The notes beneath the pieces were generated by a model. That model was not told where the DNA came from, searched no databases, and was given only the letters and a program-made list of their open reading frames with translations. Source: Litoditis marina (lineage: Eukaryota; Nematoda; Chromadorea; Rhabditida; Rhabditidae). From it: a stretch of 64,000 nt of DNA. Positions within the stretch are counted from its first letter, which is position 1. Every line of letters starts with the position of its first letter. This document shows positions 12,401 to 22,500 of the stretch, in pieces. Location of the stretch: the NCBI GenBank assembly GCA_964036275.1, contig OZ038437.1:1368501-1432500 (forward strand), in the 5' to 3' direction. A program made the position numbers and the translations under genes.

Positions 12401-14149
12401 TGCAGTTACCCCCTATATATACTGAAGTTCTGAATTACCTAAAGTAATACATATTGTATGCTTTCACGTATGAATGGACTCGACTATATAAATATAACTC
12501 ACTCATATAGTTGGAAGTCATTGGCTTGATGAGTATGTTCTGTCCCGTTTCGTTGTACAAATCGATCTGAAGGTGACCATCGAGAAGTGCGAGTTCCAGC
12601 TGAAAACTATGGAATTGTAGTTTGATCAAAGTACAGATATGTGACAACATATCGACTAAATTTACTTAGAAGATAAAAAAGCCAGTAATGCGTTGTATAC
12701 TCGGAAAAAACTCCTTGCAACTTGAAGTAGCGAACATTTTCCCGGTAAATTGTGTGGATGATATTTCACCACTGAGTCCAACGAAATTATCGCATTTATA
12801 CCCTCAAATGTGGGTAAATATGCAATCCACACCTATTTTTATACCGTTTGACTACTGTTTAGGGTGCAACCACTTTTCCTGTACTGTGGGCGTCCACGTA
12901 GGACTGATAGTGACTATGACTACAGTACCCACCTTACATTACACCTGTGATACGACTGAAGGCGAGCCAATTTACTGTTGTATACTGTAGGCGTGTAGGC
13001 GTTCACGTAAGATTAAAAAAAGACTACACCCCCCCCCCCCCCCTGTGCTGTGGGGGAAACTGAAGCCAAATTTAAGTTGTATACTGTATGCAACCACGTG
13101 GAAAAGAAAAAGAAAATGTTTATATACCCACCCTCATCTCTAGTCCGCCGTCCTGTCTAATTGCCCTGAGGGCCAGAATCTGCCCGATGGAGCTCTGCGC
13201 CTTGAAGCGAACGGCCACCAGAATCTCATTCACGTCACCTAAAACCAATAAATTTGAATTAAAATATCACGTCAAATGTCAAAATTTAATCAATTTGAGT
13301 TCAAAAGTCACGCGAAAAGTCGATATTTAGTCGATAGTAGTAAGAAAAGTCACTTAAAACACCAAAATCATTCGATTTAAGTTGAATAGTCACGTAATAC
13401 TTGAACACGACGAATATTGGTGTATGTAACACATATTCTACGTTTTAACATTTCACACGTTTATTCCATGAGACTAGTTGTTGCAGAATTGGAGGTTTTG
13501 TGAGAAGAGCGAACTATTGCATAACTAAGTTAATAAAAATGTTCTGTTGAATTTTGAAAGTTGTGGTAAAAACAAGATTTTGTGAAATACAAGTTTTTGA
13601 GCCACAATTTAATTTAAAGATGGATTAGGGGAAATGAATGAAAGTTGATGAGTTTTCTCAAATAAATTGAGTTGATGGAACAGAAATGTGCCGTTAGTTG
13701 GCAAAACCAGACATTTTCTTCTCAATCAATAATGCGGTTCTTGCCCAATAGGGTCATGAGTGCGCACTTGATCAAACTACAAACTCGAGTACGTTATATT
13801 ATAACTACAACAAATTTCAAACCAAGTCGAATTTATTTTTTGCGATTAATTTCAGCTTTTTGTCTCGGCATTTTTTAATGAACAGAAGTGGATTTCTTGG
13901 GTTACCGACAACAATATGAAAGTAGTGCAGATTGTTTAAATATTGTCTTCATAACCATGTCTCAGAAGCGATTAGGGAGGGGGCTAAAGTATAACTACGA
14001 GTTTCCGGTAACATACCGCCAACATTCCACGACTCTGACGTGAGGTTGATGTACGAGGCCGGTGTCTTGAGGAAGACTCTCTTGGTCACCAGGGCATCTT
14101 GACTTCGCGCCGCCGCGATCAGACACAGCAGAAATAAAAGACAACGCAT
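1679..14149 (-). CDS. Caspr/neurexin-IV-like receptor, 5' twenty exons (3' end beyond left edge)
   Basis: Twenty exons join in one frame (767 codons): 14149-14017, 13238-13132, 12599-12503, 12013-11861, 10947-10805, 9601-9526, 9213-9098, 8710-8559, 8262-8187, 7367-7212, 6476-6381, 6033-5965, 5534-5468, 5062-4928, 4436-4313, 4002-3823, 3582-3470, 2570-2494, 2257-2182, 1834-1679. The start has a signal peptide (MRCLLFLLCLIAAARSQ). Then come a laminin-G domain ending near IGCTSLMAVQLAGG, an EGF-like module (CDCYGTGKTGPNC), a second laminin-G domain, a second EGF (CHNGATCVFVENATRCVC), a fibrinogen-like segment with DTDGSGPLSPSVAVC, and the start of a third laminin-G domain (SISLHFRTADKNGLILSLEA). 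The LamG-EGF-LamG-EGF-fibrinogen-like-LamG order and the DGSGPL motif are typical of Caspr/neurexin IV adhesion receptors (C. elegans NLR-1 and ITX-1). No N-terminal discoidin domain is seen. The last LamG, transmembrane and cytoplasmic parts should lie left of the window. Family call confident; which paralog is not resolved. Confidence 0.88.
2772..2938. mobile_element. MITE R1 (palindromic, CTAGAAGATCC ends)
   Basis: Arms CTAGAAGATCCTGGCACCTTC and the inverse with GAGACGCAGGATGG surround CATCCCGCCGGGATG. A closer-to-perfect copy lies at about 20519-20675 in the last intron of RING1, and a half copy at about 13-82. Confidence 0.75.
3091..3223. mobile_element. Palindromic MITE with GGCCGTATGCATGAA ends
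   Basis: GAGGCCGTATGCATGAAACATCCCGG at the left is matched by its near inverse CCGGGATGCTTCATGCATACGACCTC at the right. Confidence 0.7.
5556..5750 (-). repeat. tRNA-derived SINE-like repeat, copy B
   Basis: The same order as copy A, more diverged in the B box. In an intron of the Caspr-like gene. Confidence 0.55.
6038..6112 (+). pseudogene. tRNA-like fragment before a (CT)n microsatellite
   Basis: TGTAGTCGAGTGGGTAG followed by GGTTCGATTCC at about tRNA spacing. Stems are poor, and the (CT)n tract starts directly after. Confidence 0.35.
6122..6236. repeat. (CT)n microsatellite
   Basis: Over 100 bases of nearly pure CT. Similar tracts: (GA)n at about 9342-9435 and 14491-14557, and (CT)n at about 50359-50397. 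All are intronic or intergenic and create spurious repetitive frames. Confidence 0.95.
6505..6725. repeat. Interspersed repeat R5
   Basis: Words AATCGATGTCCTT, TTGGTTTCAAACTT and ATTACTGTAGAGGGTTATAA recur in order at about 20881-21110 and 22225-22425. All copies are intronic. Confidence 0.6.
7722..7870. repeat. Interspersed repeat R8
   Basis: CAAGCGTCGTTGCAAAACAGTAAA through CCAAACGCGAATT recurs at about 49335-49480 and, inverted, at about 52240-52415. Confidence 0.6.
7975..8137. mobile_element. GC-rich palindromic MITE
   Basis: GAATTCAGCGACCCGGCCGCG and, at the other end, TTCGCTAAATTC with GCGACCCGGCCGCGTCCGAG form subterminal inverted repeats around an R1-like core (GCCTGCGTCTCCTCAAAACATA). 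In an intron of the Caspr-like gene. Confidence 0.65.
9717..10373. mobile_element. R11 element with TAGGGTTGTTA ends and AATTCC-rich interior
   Basis: TAGGGTTGTTAAT at the left and TCTAACAACCCTA at the right enclose about 640 bp built of CAATTCCAATTCC and GAATTGGAATTGC blocks. It lies in intron 5 of the Caspr-like gene. Shorter elements with the same ends but CTCGAAAA-type interiors are at about 46272-46350 and 60016-60172, with fragments near 410-790 and 22025-22095. Confidence 0.65.
11509..11828. mobile_element. Adjacent MITEs R2 and R12
   Basis: 11509-11636 is an R2 hairpin (AAGGACGA, then inverted GTCC-TTTGAACTGCAATACA arms, ending TCGTCCTGCTTTAA). It abuts the R12 element (11630-11828), sharing the TTTAA. 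Both lie in intron 4 of the Caspr-like gene. Confidence 0.7.
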
Positions 14150-14484
14150 CGCGCGTCTGGAAATAGATTTTGATATAAAAGTAACTACAAATGAGAAATA
14201 CCCGGTTTAATACGAATCGCGCGTCTGAAAAGTTTGAGAAAAACATCAGAAATGTAGATTACCAAAAAGACAAAGAATACTCGTTGAATATAGTAGAAGA
14301 GAAGTATTGATACACTCATTCATTCATTTACATGCGAGCGGAAAAAACACATATTGTAAACAGAGAAAAAAGCACCAACAAAATGAAGTTTTAGCAGATC
14401 GTAGTACTTTGTATCGAATTAGGTGGCATAGAGTGCTGGTGAGTACTTTATCGAAATAGTGAATAACTTGGAAGACGTTGTTAG

Positions 14485-14552
<68 letters not shown>

Positions 14553-15180
14553 GAGAGATCTGTGCACAGCAGAATTTCAGATACAGTAACCATCACCGTA
14601 ATTTCGCAGGTACTTGAGGTGCTAACGACAGAAGTTTTCCACGAGAAGAGTGTTAAAAAGGTTAGATGAAACATTCAAGTGAAACTGTGGCAAACGTGAG
14701 CGACGGCTGCCATTTCGAAACAGATCGATGGTCCTTATCAGTAGAGGCGTAGGGGACGTCCCTAAGAGCTGTTTACATAAATGTTTACTCTGTAAGGGGT
14801 TAAAGGTTAACTAAACGAGAGGTGAATTAAGGTAGCGTGCTACAATCGAGAGATCTGCTTGATAGAGGGTAGAAGAGGTTAAGAGTTTCTTGCTCGGTTT
14901 CAGTGCATACTGTGTTTATTCGAGGGTGAAAGAAATTCCGTATTTTGGATCGCAAGTTTTATGATTGCGAGATAATTTTATGAACAGAAATGAGCCTCCG
15001 AAACTTTAACTACGTGAAACTCCACGTAATATCGACAAGAACTATACTCGCCTAGCTACTGAGGGACAATTTTGGGCTCTATTTCACTCTGTAAGAATAT
15101 CACAGAATTTTAATCGCGACTGAAATGCTCAAGGATAAAACTACAAACACAGCAGAGTAAAACGACATGCATCTTATGCT

Positions 15181-15312
15181 ATAGTCGTTGCCAACGGAAA
15201 AGGGGGAGGGTACTGTATATCTCACTTTTCGATGTGTGCGCACACATGTATTCGATTCCAAAGCTTGATCTTTATGTGCTCTAATAGCGCAGTGGTTAGC
15301 GGCCTGCTAAGA
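15181..15312 (+). repeat. tRNA-derived SINE-like repeat, copy C (truncated)
   Basis: Tail GTTGCCAACGGAAAAG through CACTTTTCGATGTG, then TAGCGCAGTGGTTAGCGGCC; it stops before the B box. Confidence 0.55.
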
Positions 15313-16873
15313 ATATCAAATCAAACATTGTTGACCGTTGTAGTTTGATCTTTGAAATTCACTTTTTTTCGATTAAAAGCAGCAAAATCAGACTACAAAA
15401 ACATCGGCGTACCGTGTGAGCCTGGCTTCGGGATAAGCGAACCCTATAACCACTAGCCAAACCGTTCGAAGTAAAAAAAACGTTCGGTCTAGTTCTGCCT
15501 TCCTTCTGTTATCATCTTGTTACCACTTTTCCAATAGTCATAAAACTATGAATCACCATATTTCGAAAAAATGATGAAGACGACCCACGCAATACTGACT
15601 GGACGAGAACAACACTTTTCCTCCGACAAATTGAGCAAATGAGATTACAGATTTTGATTATAAAAGACTAACAGTGGGGTGAAAGAAGGAAAAGTACATA
15701 CTTCTCATCAATAGGGTTGAATGTGTTAGTTCAACACTTGTCAGCATAAGTTAAATAACAGATAGATATAACTAGCGCAGCCTAATTAATCAACGTTTTG
15801 GGGAAGAATGAAAGTTTCCAATCTTGAAGAAAGTGGAGGGCCTAAGTGCTGACTAGCCATACCGCCGGCATGGCAATTGATAAGGATTTTGTTGCCAGAC
15901 TTTAAGATCTGTAAACAAACCACAATGATTTTGGGCCATCGATTGTTTAAAAGGGGTTAACGTATTGATATATTCAGAAGGTACGGGAATCAGCGAGTGG
16001 GATAGAGAGAAGTAAAGAAGAAAGTTGAAAAAGAGAGGAGAGGGGAAAAGAGCAACCAACTTTTTTTCGGGCACAACGTCATTACGATTATCATACAGCA
16101 CGCGTATGCTTTCACTCCATCAAAATACTTTTTATCCTGGTTATGAAATTGTCGATCAAAACAATACTGATAAAGAGCTGTCTGATATTTCGAAATTATT
16201 GATTGAGGTAATATGTCTCATCAACTGGAAAAAGCTCACATGTTCTTTTCTTGACGTTTTTAACTTCTGTAAGTCAATTTCACTCTCACGTAGAACATAC
16301 AACTACAAACACATCAGATTTACGGAACAGCTCGGTATTTACAAATCATTCGCTCCTGAACCAACTTCTGAAGTCACACATTGTTGTGAAGTTAATTAGG
16401 TGGCTGTACCATTCAGGTCGATTACTGTAGATCGAGAGAAAGAGTGACATAGAAATAAAGAAGATTGAAAGAGTGAGTAAGAGAGAGTAATGAACAGAGG
16501 AGATTGAAAAAGGGGGTGAGACAAAAGAAAGAAAGAAACGTGAAGATGAAAAAGAGAAGTAAAGCGAGAGAGAGGAAGAAAAAGAGAGAGAACTGCAGCA
16601 GGAAAATTTAGAAATGGAATGATAAGACGATTTTCAGCTGACGCATTCAATTCAGTGTGTGTACACACAGTTCTTCATCGATTACTCATGAACAGATATC
16701 AATATCCTGCCGGCCCAATATACACTGTTTCACTCAACAATAGGGCGAATTCTTTATCTAAATAAAGACGATTATGTGGTCCAATCGCAACGCTTCAGTC
16801 CTTTAAACTGCAGTTTTCAATTGCAGTTCAAAGGACCGTTGACACGGGATTGGTTCACAAAATTGTCCTCCTG

Positions 16874-17171
16874 CAACCCGGTATTTCGTTAACCCTCTTA
16901 GTTGACTATTAACCGTTAACCGGGTTAACTTTTTTGTTAAAGAAGAACGATTATGTGGACCAATCCCGTGTCAACCGTCCTTTAAACTCTACTTGAAAAA
17001 TGTATTGCAGTTTAAAGAACTGAAGCGTTCGGATTGGACCACATAATCGTCCTTCTTCAACCACTAAGTGACCCGAAATGTTCCCCAAAATCCATTGTAT
17101 AAAGGGTTACAAAGGGGTTAACAAAAGGGTTAACCCGGTTAACTGAGAAGGTTAACAAAATACCGGGTTCC
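16874..17171. mobile_element. R3 palindromic repeat (GGTTAAC family), interrupted by R2
   Basis: Ends are CCCGGTATTTCGTTAACC and GGTTAACAAAATACCGGGTT, and the interior is repeated GGTTAAC and GGGTTAACC words. Another copy is at 22545-22738. One at about 40215-41115 is split by an R4 element. Related GGTTACC-type elements are at about 45430-45665 and 60835-61060. Confidence 0.7.
16936..17063. mobile_element. MITE R2 family (representative copy)
   Basis: About 125 bp with long terminal inverted repeats, TTAAAGAAGGACGATTATG at one end and its complement at the other, around CTGCAATACATTTTTCAA. Further copies are at about 16762-16876, 21505-21640, 22876-22995, 41789-41917, 42273-42386 (degenerate) and 46395-46522. 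TTAA borders suggest piggyBac-type mobilisation. No transposase is present. Confidence 0.75.
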
Positions 17172-19566
17172 TTGTGATATTGGCTAAACAATAACCCTCT
17201 ACAGTAAGACTGTAAATCTTTCAAGCGAGTTTTCCATATCTTGTGGGTATCGCATATAATTTAGAATCCGTGATTTCGTTTTCCATATGTGTTACTACGA
17301 GAGTAGGAAACAGTGAATCTAAACGTTTGTTGTTTGTTGGTCAGAGAATTCCCCTCGAATCTTCGAAAAATTACTGTAGAAAGTTATTGATTGAAAGTTA
17401 TTGGAACGGACTATGTACACTGTGCCATAGTCCTTTTCACTTCTACTGACACTTCTACAGTAGGAGCAACAATTGAAACACGAATACAGCGTCGTGGAAA
17501 CAGCGTAATTCTCGTTATTCATCACGTGGACTTCTACACTGAGAATGAAAAAAACTATCAGTTCGTTTTGATGATTTTCGCATAACAAACTTATTGGGAA
17601 CTGTGTCGATTGTACAATAAAACTGAATTGTCAACATGAAGAAAAACTACCAATTTCGCTCTTTACATAGCATATCTTCGGAAATTCTGATGTGCTTCAT
17701 GATTCATTTGCCTATACATACATGCGGTAGAGGTTCACATAGTAGTGTAACAATCTATACTTGTTTGTATCACTCTGTATTCAAATAAGTTCCGCTGATA
17801 ATTGTTGCCAACTACTATAGTGGTCGCTTTGAGAAAGGTGGGGGTATACTGTATATTATCTCACTTTCTGCTGTGTAAGGCCACGTGAATACGATTCGTC
17901 AACAACGAAGCTACAGCCAGTTGGTAGCTTTTCATTCTGAGTTATTGGATTTTCTCTCCAACCATGCCTACTCCGAACATGCCCTGTATTCTACGAAATC
18001 ATGTTCAGTTGAAACAGTTCAAGAACCGAACGGTTCTGAAAATAACCGTATTTTTTAGTCGAAACGCTGCAAAATTGATTTGTATTCCCATTATGCTGTA
18101 TTTTACTGTAAGTACAGTAAAATACTGTAACACGACCAAGCACGTTCTAAGTATACGGTGGAGTACGTTGCTTTCCATCGCTGTGTATGCAGTTTATTCT
18201 GTTCTTTTCCGGTTGAACTTCGTGATGGACGACGTATTTTGAGATCAAACTACCACGATGGTTGGCGATCATAGTACAACTTGCACTTGATATGCCACAC
18301 TCTTCCCATCCATCAGTTTCCATTCAGGTATCGATCAGTTTTCTTTCTACTCTACTCTGAGCTGGTTGATAGTGGAGGAGTCTCCTCGTTTTCCTGTTTC
18401 CACCATCCTAACACTACGTGTTCCATTCAGGTATCCAGTCTACAAATGCATGTTCACACGCAGTTCTTCCCCCCCCCCCTCCTCCAAGAAGTTTCTCGCA
18501 TGTCACTGGATCAATGCGAACAGAGCATTCGATAGTCCACCATGAAGGCTTCTATGAAGGAAAGGGACCAAGACCATACAAGAAACTGCTGCTACAAAGA
18601 TCTGTGACATGTATGATGAACACCGTCTCGTAACGAAGCGACGTGAATGAATAAATATGAAATATATTCCCCTTCCAAGCCATTCGCCGATAATCTTCTC
18701 CTTTATTGATTTTTCATCATGCCAGCCGGCTATGACTGGCAATAAAACCAAACAAACAAATAAAAGATAGCATCAGAAAGGTTGCTGACATTTTTGGCTA
18801 ACATTCACGTAAATGAGGATTTCAACGTGGAAAAAACTATGGAAATATATACTTCATCACTCAACGTTTTCATTTCTGATATGTATCACATGCAACGAAA
18901 AATGAAAAAGATTGAAGTTGTACTCTGATCTACAGACATAAGAGAGACCAGACTACAACCCCACAAGAATAGAATAAAACGTTGCTGGTCCTTTCTTTTC
19001 AAACTGTTATTCAAAACCCCCAGAACCTATGAAAATATCTTCAAGGTATAATCGTATGAATTTTTTGTTTACAATCACTTTGTATCAGTGTAGTATGTTG
19101 TATCTGCTGATATTCACCATTCAGCACTTCGAGAAATCTAAAATAGATATCTCAAAAAGAACAAAGGATCTACAACGAATTCATGCTTTGAACTGATACC
19201 AACAATTGCCATATATCAAGAGAAAACATCTGTAAAACTATACAACACTTCTGTAAAACTATGAAACACTTCGAAAGCAATGCGAAAAAACCGTAATCAT
19301 GAAATAAGGTAATTCGAAACCGTATGTACCACTTAAAACAACAACAAAAAACCATGATGGGCACACCTAAAACAGAGATGAAGAAAGTTCACGTGAAATA
19401 CGTGAAATTCAAAGATACAACAGAATACGGTCATGAGAGGGGACAGTAGATGTGACGGTCACGTGTTATTCGACAAAACAGCATAAAATGCGAAGTTCAT
19501 CAAAAGTCTTGAAATTCTGCTGTGTTTCTCACGCTTCACGTGACCGTACATTCTACTAGTAATTAA

Positions 19567-22500
19567 TCAATCCAACGACACAGTAGAACGAGAACTAAGC
19601 GACAGAGAACGTGGAGAGAAACGTCCACTGGATAGAGAACGGGAGAAACGTGAACTACGTGAACTTCCAGAAGTTTCACTGAGAGTAGACTGGGAACTGA
19701 CGCCATATCTAGCGCTAGACAAGGAGATACTGGAAGACTGTTGCGAGTCGGCTGTCAATAGGGCGAGAGAAGAGGCACGTGAAGCAAGTGAAGACACACG
19801 TGACGAAATTGTGGAAACATACGATGCACGTGATGAAGAACGTGACACATGAGATTCACGTGATGGAGAACGTGACATACGAGATTCACCTAAAACATCA
19901 GATTCACGTGAAGAACGTGAGAGCTGAGGTGTTGGCGGCGAATATCGTGGAGAAGTGGCTTCGAATACACGCTCTCCGGCTGGAGTTTCGAAATCCTCGC
20001 GGTAGGCTCTTCTGATGGCTTCATCCGCTGCCTGAAAACATTTCCAAATTGTATGAAATTGTGCTGCTCATGAACATTTGCGCCATAATACGGCGATTGG
20101 CCAGCTAGGAAAGTGAGAGATCCTGGAGATCAATGAGGGTGCAGGCAGGTAAACTACGCTTTTGTACCTGGCCAATTGCCGAAAATTGGTGCAAATATGT
20201 CTGAATAGTCTGGTTGTTCCGAGTTCAAAAGTCTCGGTTACAAAACAGTAAAGCGTGACTATAATTAGAACTCTAAACGAAGTTAATCTATGCCGCCGCC
20301 ACTTATACTAGGGGCCGAGTTGTAAGCGTATGAATACCACACGGCACTACGAACACGAGGTGTTATGATGGTTATATTGTGCTGACGTTTCGGCGGGGTC
20401 GCCGTCTTCAGATTTCGTTGTAATTTGTTTACTGATGCCTTTTTCAGGCTCCGAAGACGGCGACCCCGCCGAAACGTCAGCACAAAATAAACCATCATAT
20501 CACCAGAGAACGTTTTCTAGAAGATCCCGCCACCTTCATCCCATCCTGCGTCTCCTTAAACATACGATATTTCTCTGCTCTTGCATCCCGCCGGGATGTT
20601 AGAGACTAGAAATAGTGAGGCAGAGCGAGAGACGCAGGATGGGATGAAGGTGCCGGGATCTTCTAGCATACGTACTCTGGTGTTCGATCTAACAACAAAA
20701 CCACAATACATTATGAGAACAAACTAACCCTAGTCTCGGCTTCCGCTTCTTCCCTCCTTCTGAGGTATCTACGTCGCTCCACCTGTAATTCAAGTTTCGA
20801 CTAGAAAATATTAAATTACGGAAACTCAGCCCGCGATACCAGTTGGAAATCTCATAGTTTCTTGACATAAATATACTCTGTTTCAATCGATGTCCTTTTA
20901 GTAATTCGTCAAAGATTCAGGAGATGTTTTCTAATGAATAATTCATTAGTTTGGTTTCAAACTTTTAGAGTTCGTAGTAAAAAAGGTGCAAAAGACTGTA
21001 TCGAAATTTGGACAAAATCGAGAAACGCCCATCTACCAGATTACTGTATGTAGAGGGTTATAAGTGGGTGTAACAAACACAAACTATAGTTCCGTTCCAT
21101 TTAACCAACCAGACAAACCACAGACCTGGGTTCGATCCCCACTCGCCGCGGTATCTATCTGGCCCGCATGAGCTGGTAACAAAGCCACTTTACGGACGGT
21201 CCTTCTACGGTTATAGTTCCCACCATTCCTACTGAGACTCCCACAGTAACCCTACACACTTTCCGAAGGATGTTGTGAAGCTGATAGTTTAGTTCATGGA
21301 AAATGCTCTCGTATATTTACTCTACGTGAAAAGGAGCATGAGGTACAAAAATCCTCAACTTCTCCGATTAAAAGTACGTGAGCAAAACGACTTGGAAGTT
21401 TCGAAATCCTACTGTAGGAGTCTCAGTAGGAATGAAAAAGACTAGAGCAATGCAATTTGTGTATTAATTTTACTTCTCTCAACCGAATGGTACACGGCTG
21501 CAATAGTTGGCGTGAAAGACTTATTGTTGTGGTCCAATCCCAACGCTTCAGTCCTTTGAACTGCAATACATTTTTCGATTGCAGTTTAAAGGACCGATGA
21601 CACGGGATTGGTCCACATGATCAATCGTCCTTTTAAGGCAATCCACTAACCACGTCATATAATGCCGCCCATTCCATAGCGGATCCACTTGAAACACTCG
21701 GAGCACTTGAAATGGGTGAAGCGGCATTCGGTGAGTACTGTGGAGAGGGGGGTAGACTACTATCAGAGTTATCCGATGAAGGTGAGACTTCTTCTCTTAT
21801 CGCGGACAGAGCCTGGAAAGCTCAACTTCACTACCGGAAATGATCATTTTTCAGATTAGTATTATTATAATCTCCATGTCCCTGCCTGGGCATGTATATG
21901 GTTGGTTTCGAATCCGAATCCGCCGAAAGTAACCACTCAAATGAATCATCAATATCACCTCGAGTTCGGTTCAGCACACAAAACCAACAATATTATTATT
22001 AGATCGAAAGATACTTATCCAGCTAGGGTTGTTCATCGAGTTCAAAAATTCGAGTTTTGGGAAATTTCAAGTTTTCGAGTTTTGGGAAATCAATTAGTAA
22101 CTGCAAAAAATGCGAATCAATCACCATGAAAACAAACTAACCCTATCCTGGGCTACCATTTCTTCCCTCCTTCTGAGGTATCTATCCCGTTCCACCTGTA
22201 ATTCAGAACAAAACAGTTTCGACTAGAAAAGATATATTGGTTTCAAATTTTTAGAGTTTGTAGTTGTAAAGATGCAAAAAGAAGACACTACCAAAATTTG
22301 AAGAAAATCGAAAACCGCCCATATACCAAACTCAGTCCTGGAAGTATGAGCAGATTACTGTAGAGGGTTATAAGTGCGCGTAACAAACTATAGTTCCCCT
22401 TCCATTCAACCAACAAGACGAACCACTAGGAGAATATGTGAATAGGAGAGAAAAACTGTATAGAAAGCGATACGTTTCGCCTCTACCCTAGACGTAACTA

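Larger units (their letters stand above)
14150..19566. other. Intergenic, repeat-rich, between Caspr-like gene start and RING1 end
   Basis: No convincing exon chain on either strand. It holds a (GA)n tract, SINE copy C, two R2 MITEs and one R3 element (16762-17171), a SINE tail relic and scattered CACGTGA-rich words near 19380-19560. The promoter of the Caspr-like gene should lie just right of 14149. A 124-codon plus-strand frame at 16025-16399 has no recognisable motif. Confidence 0.6.
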
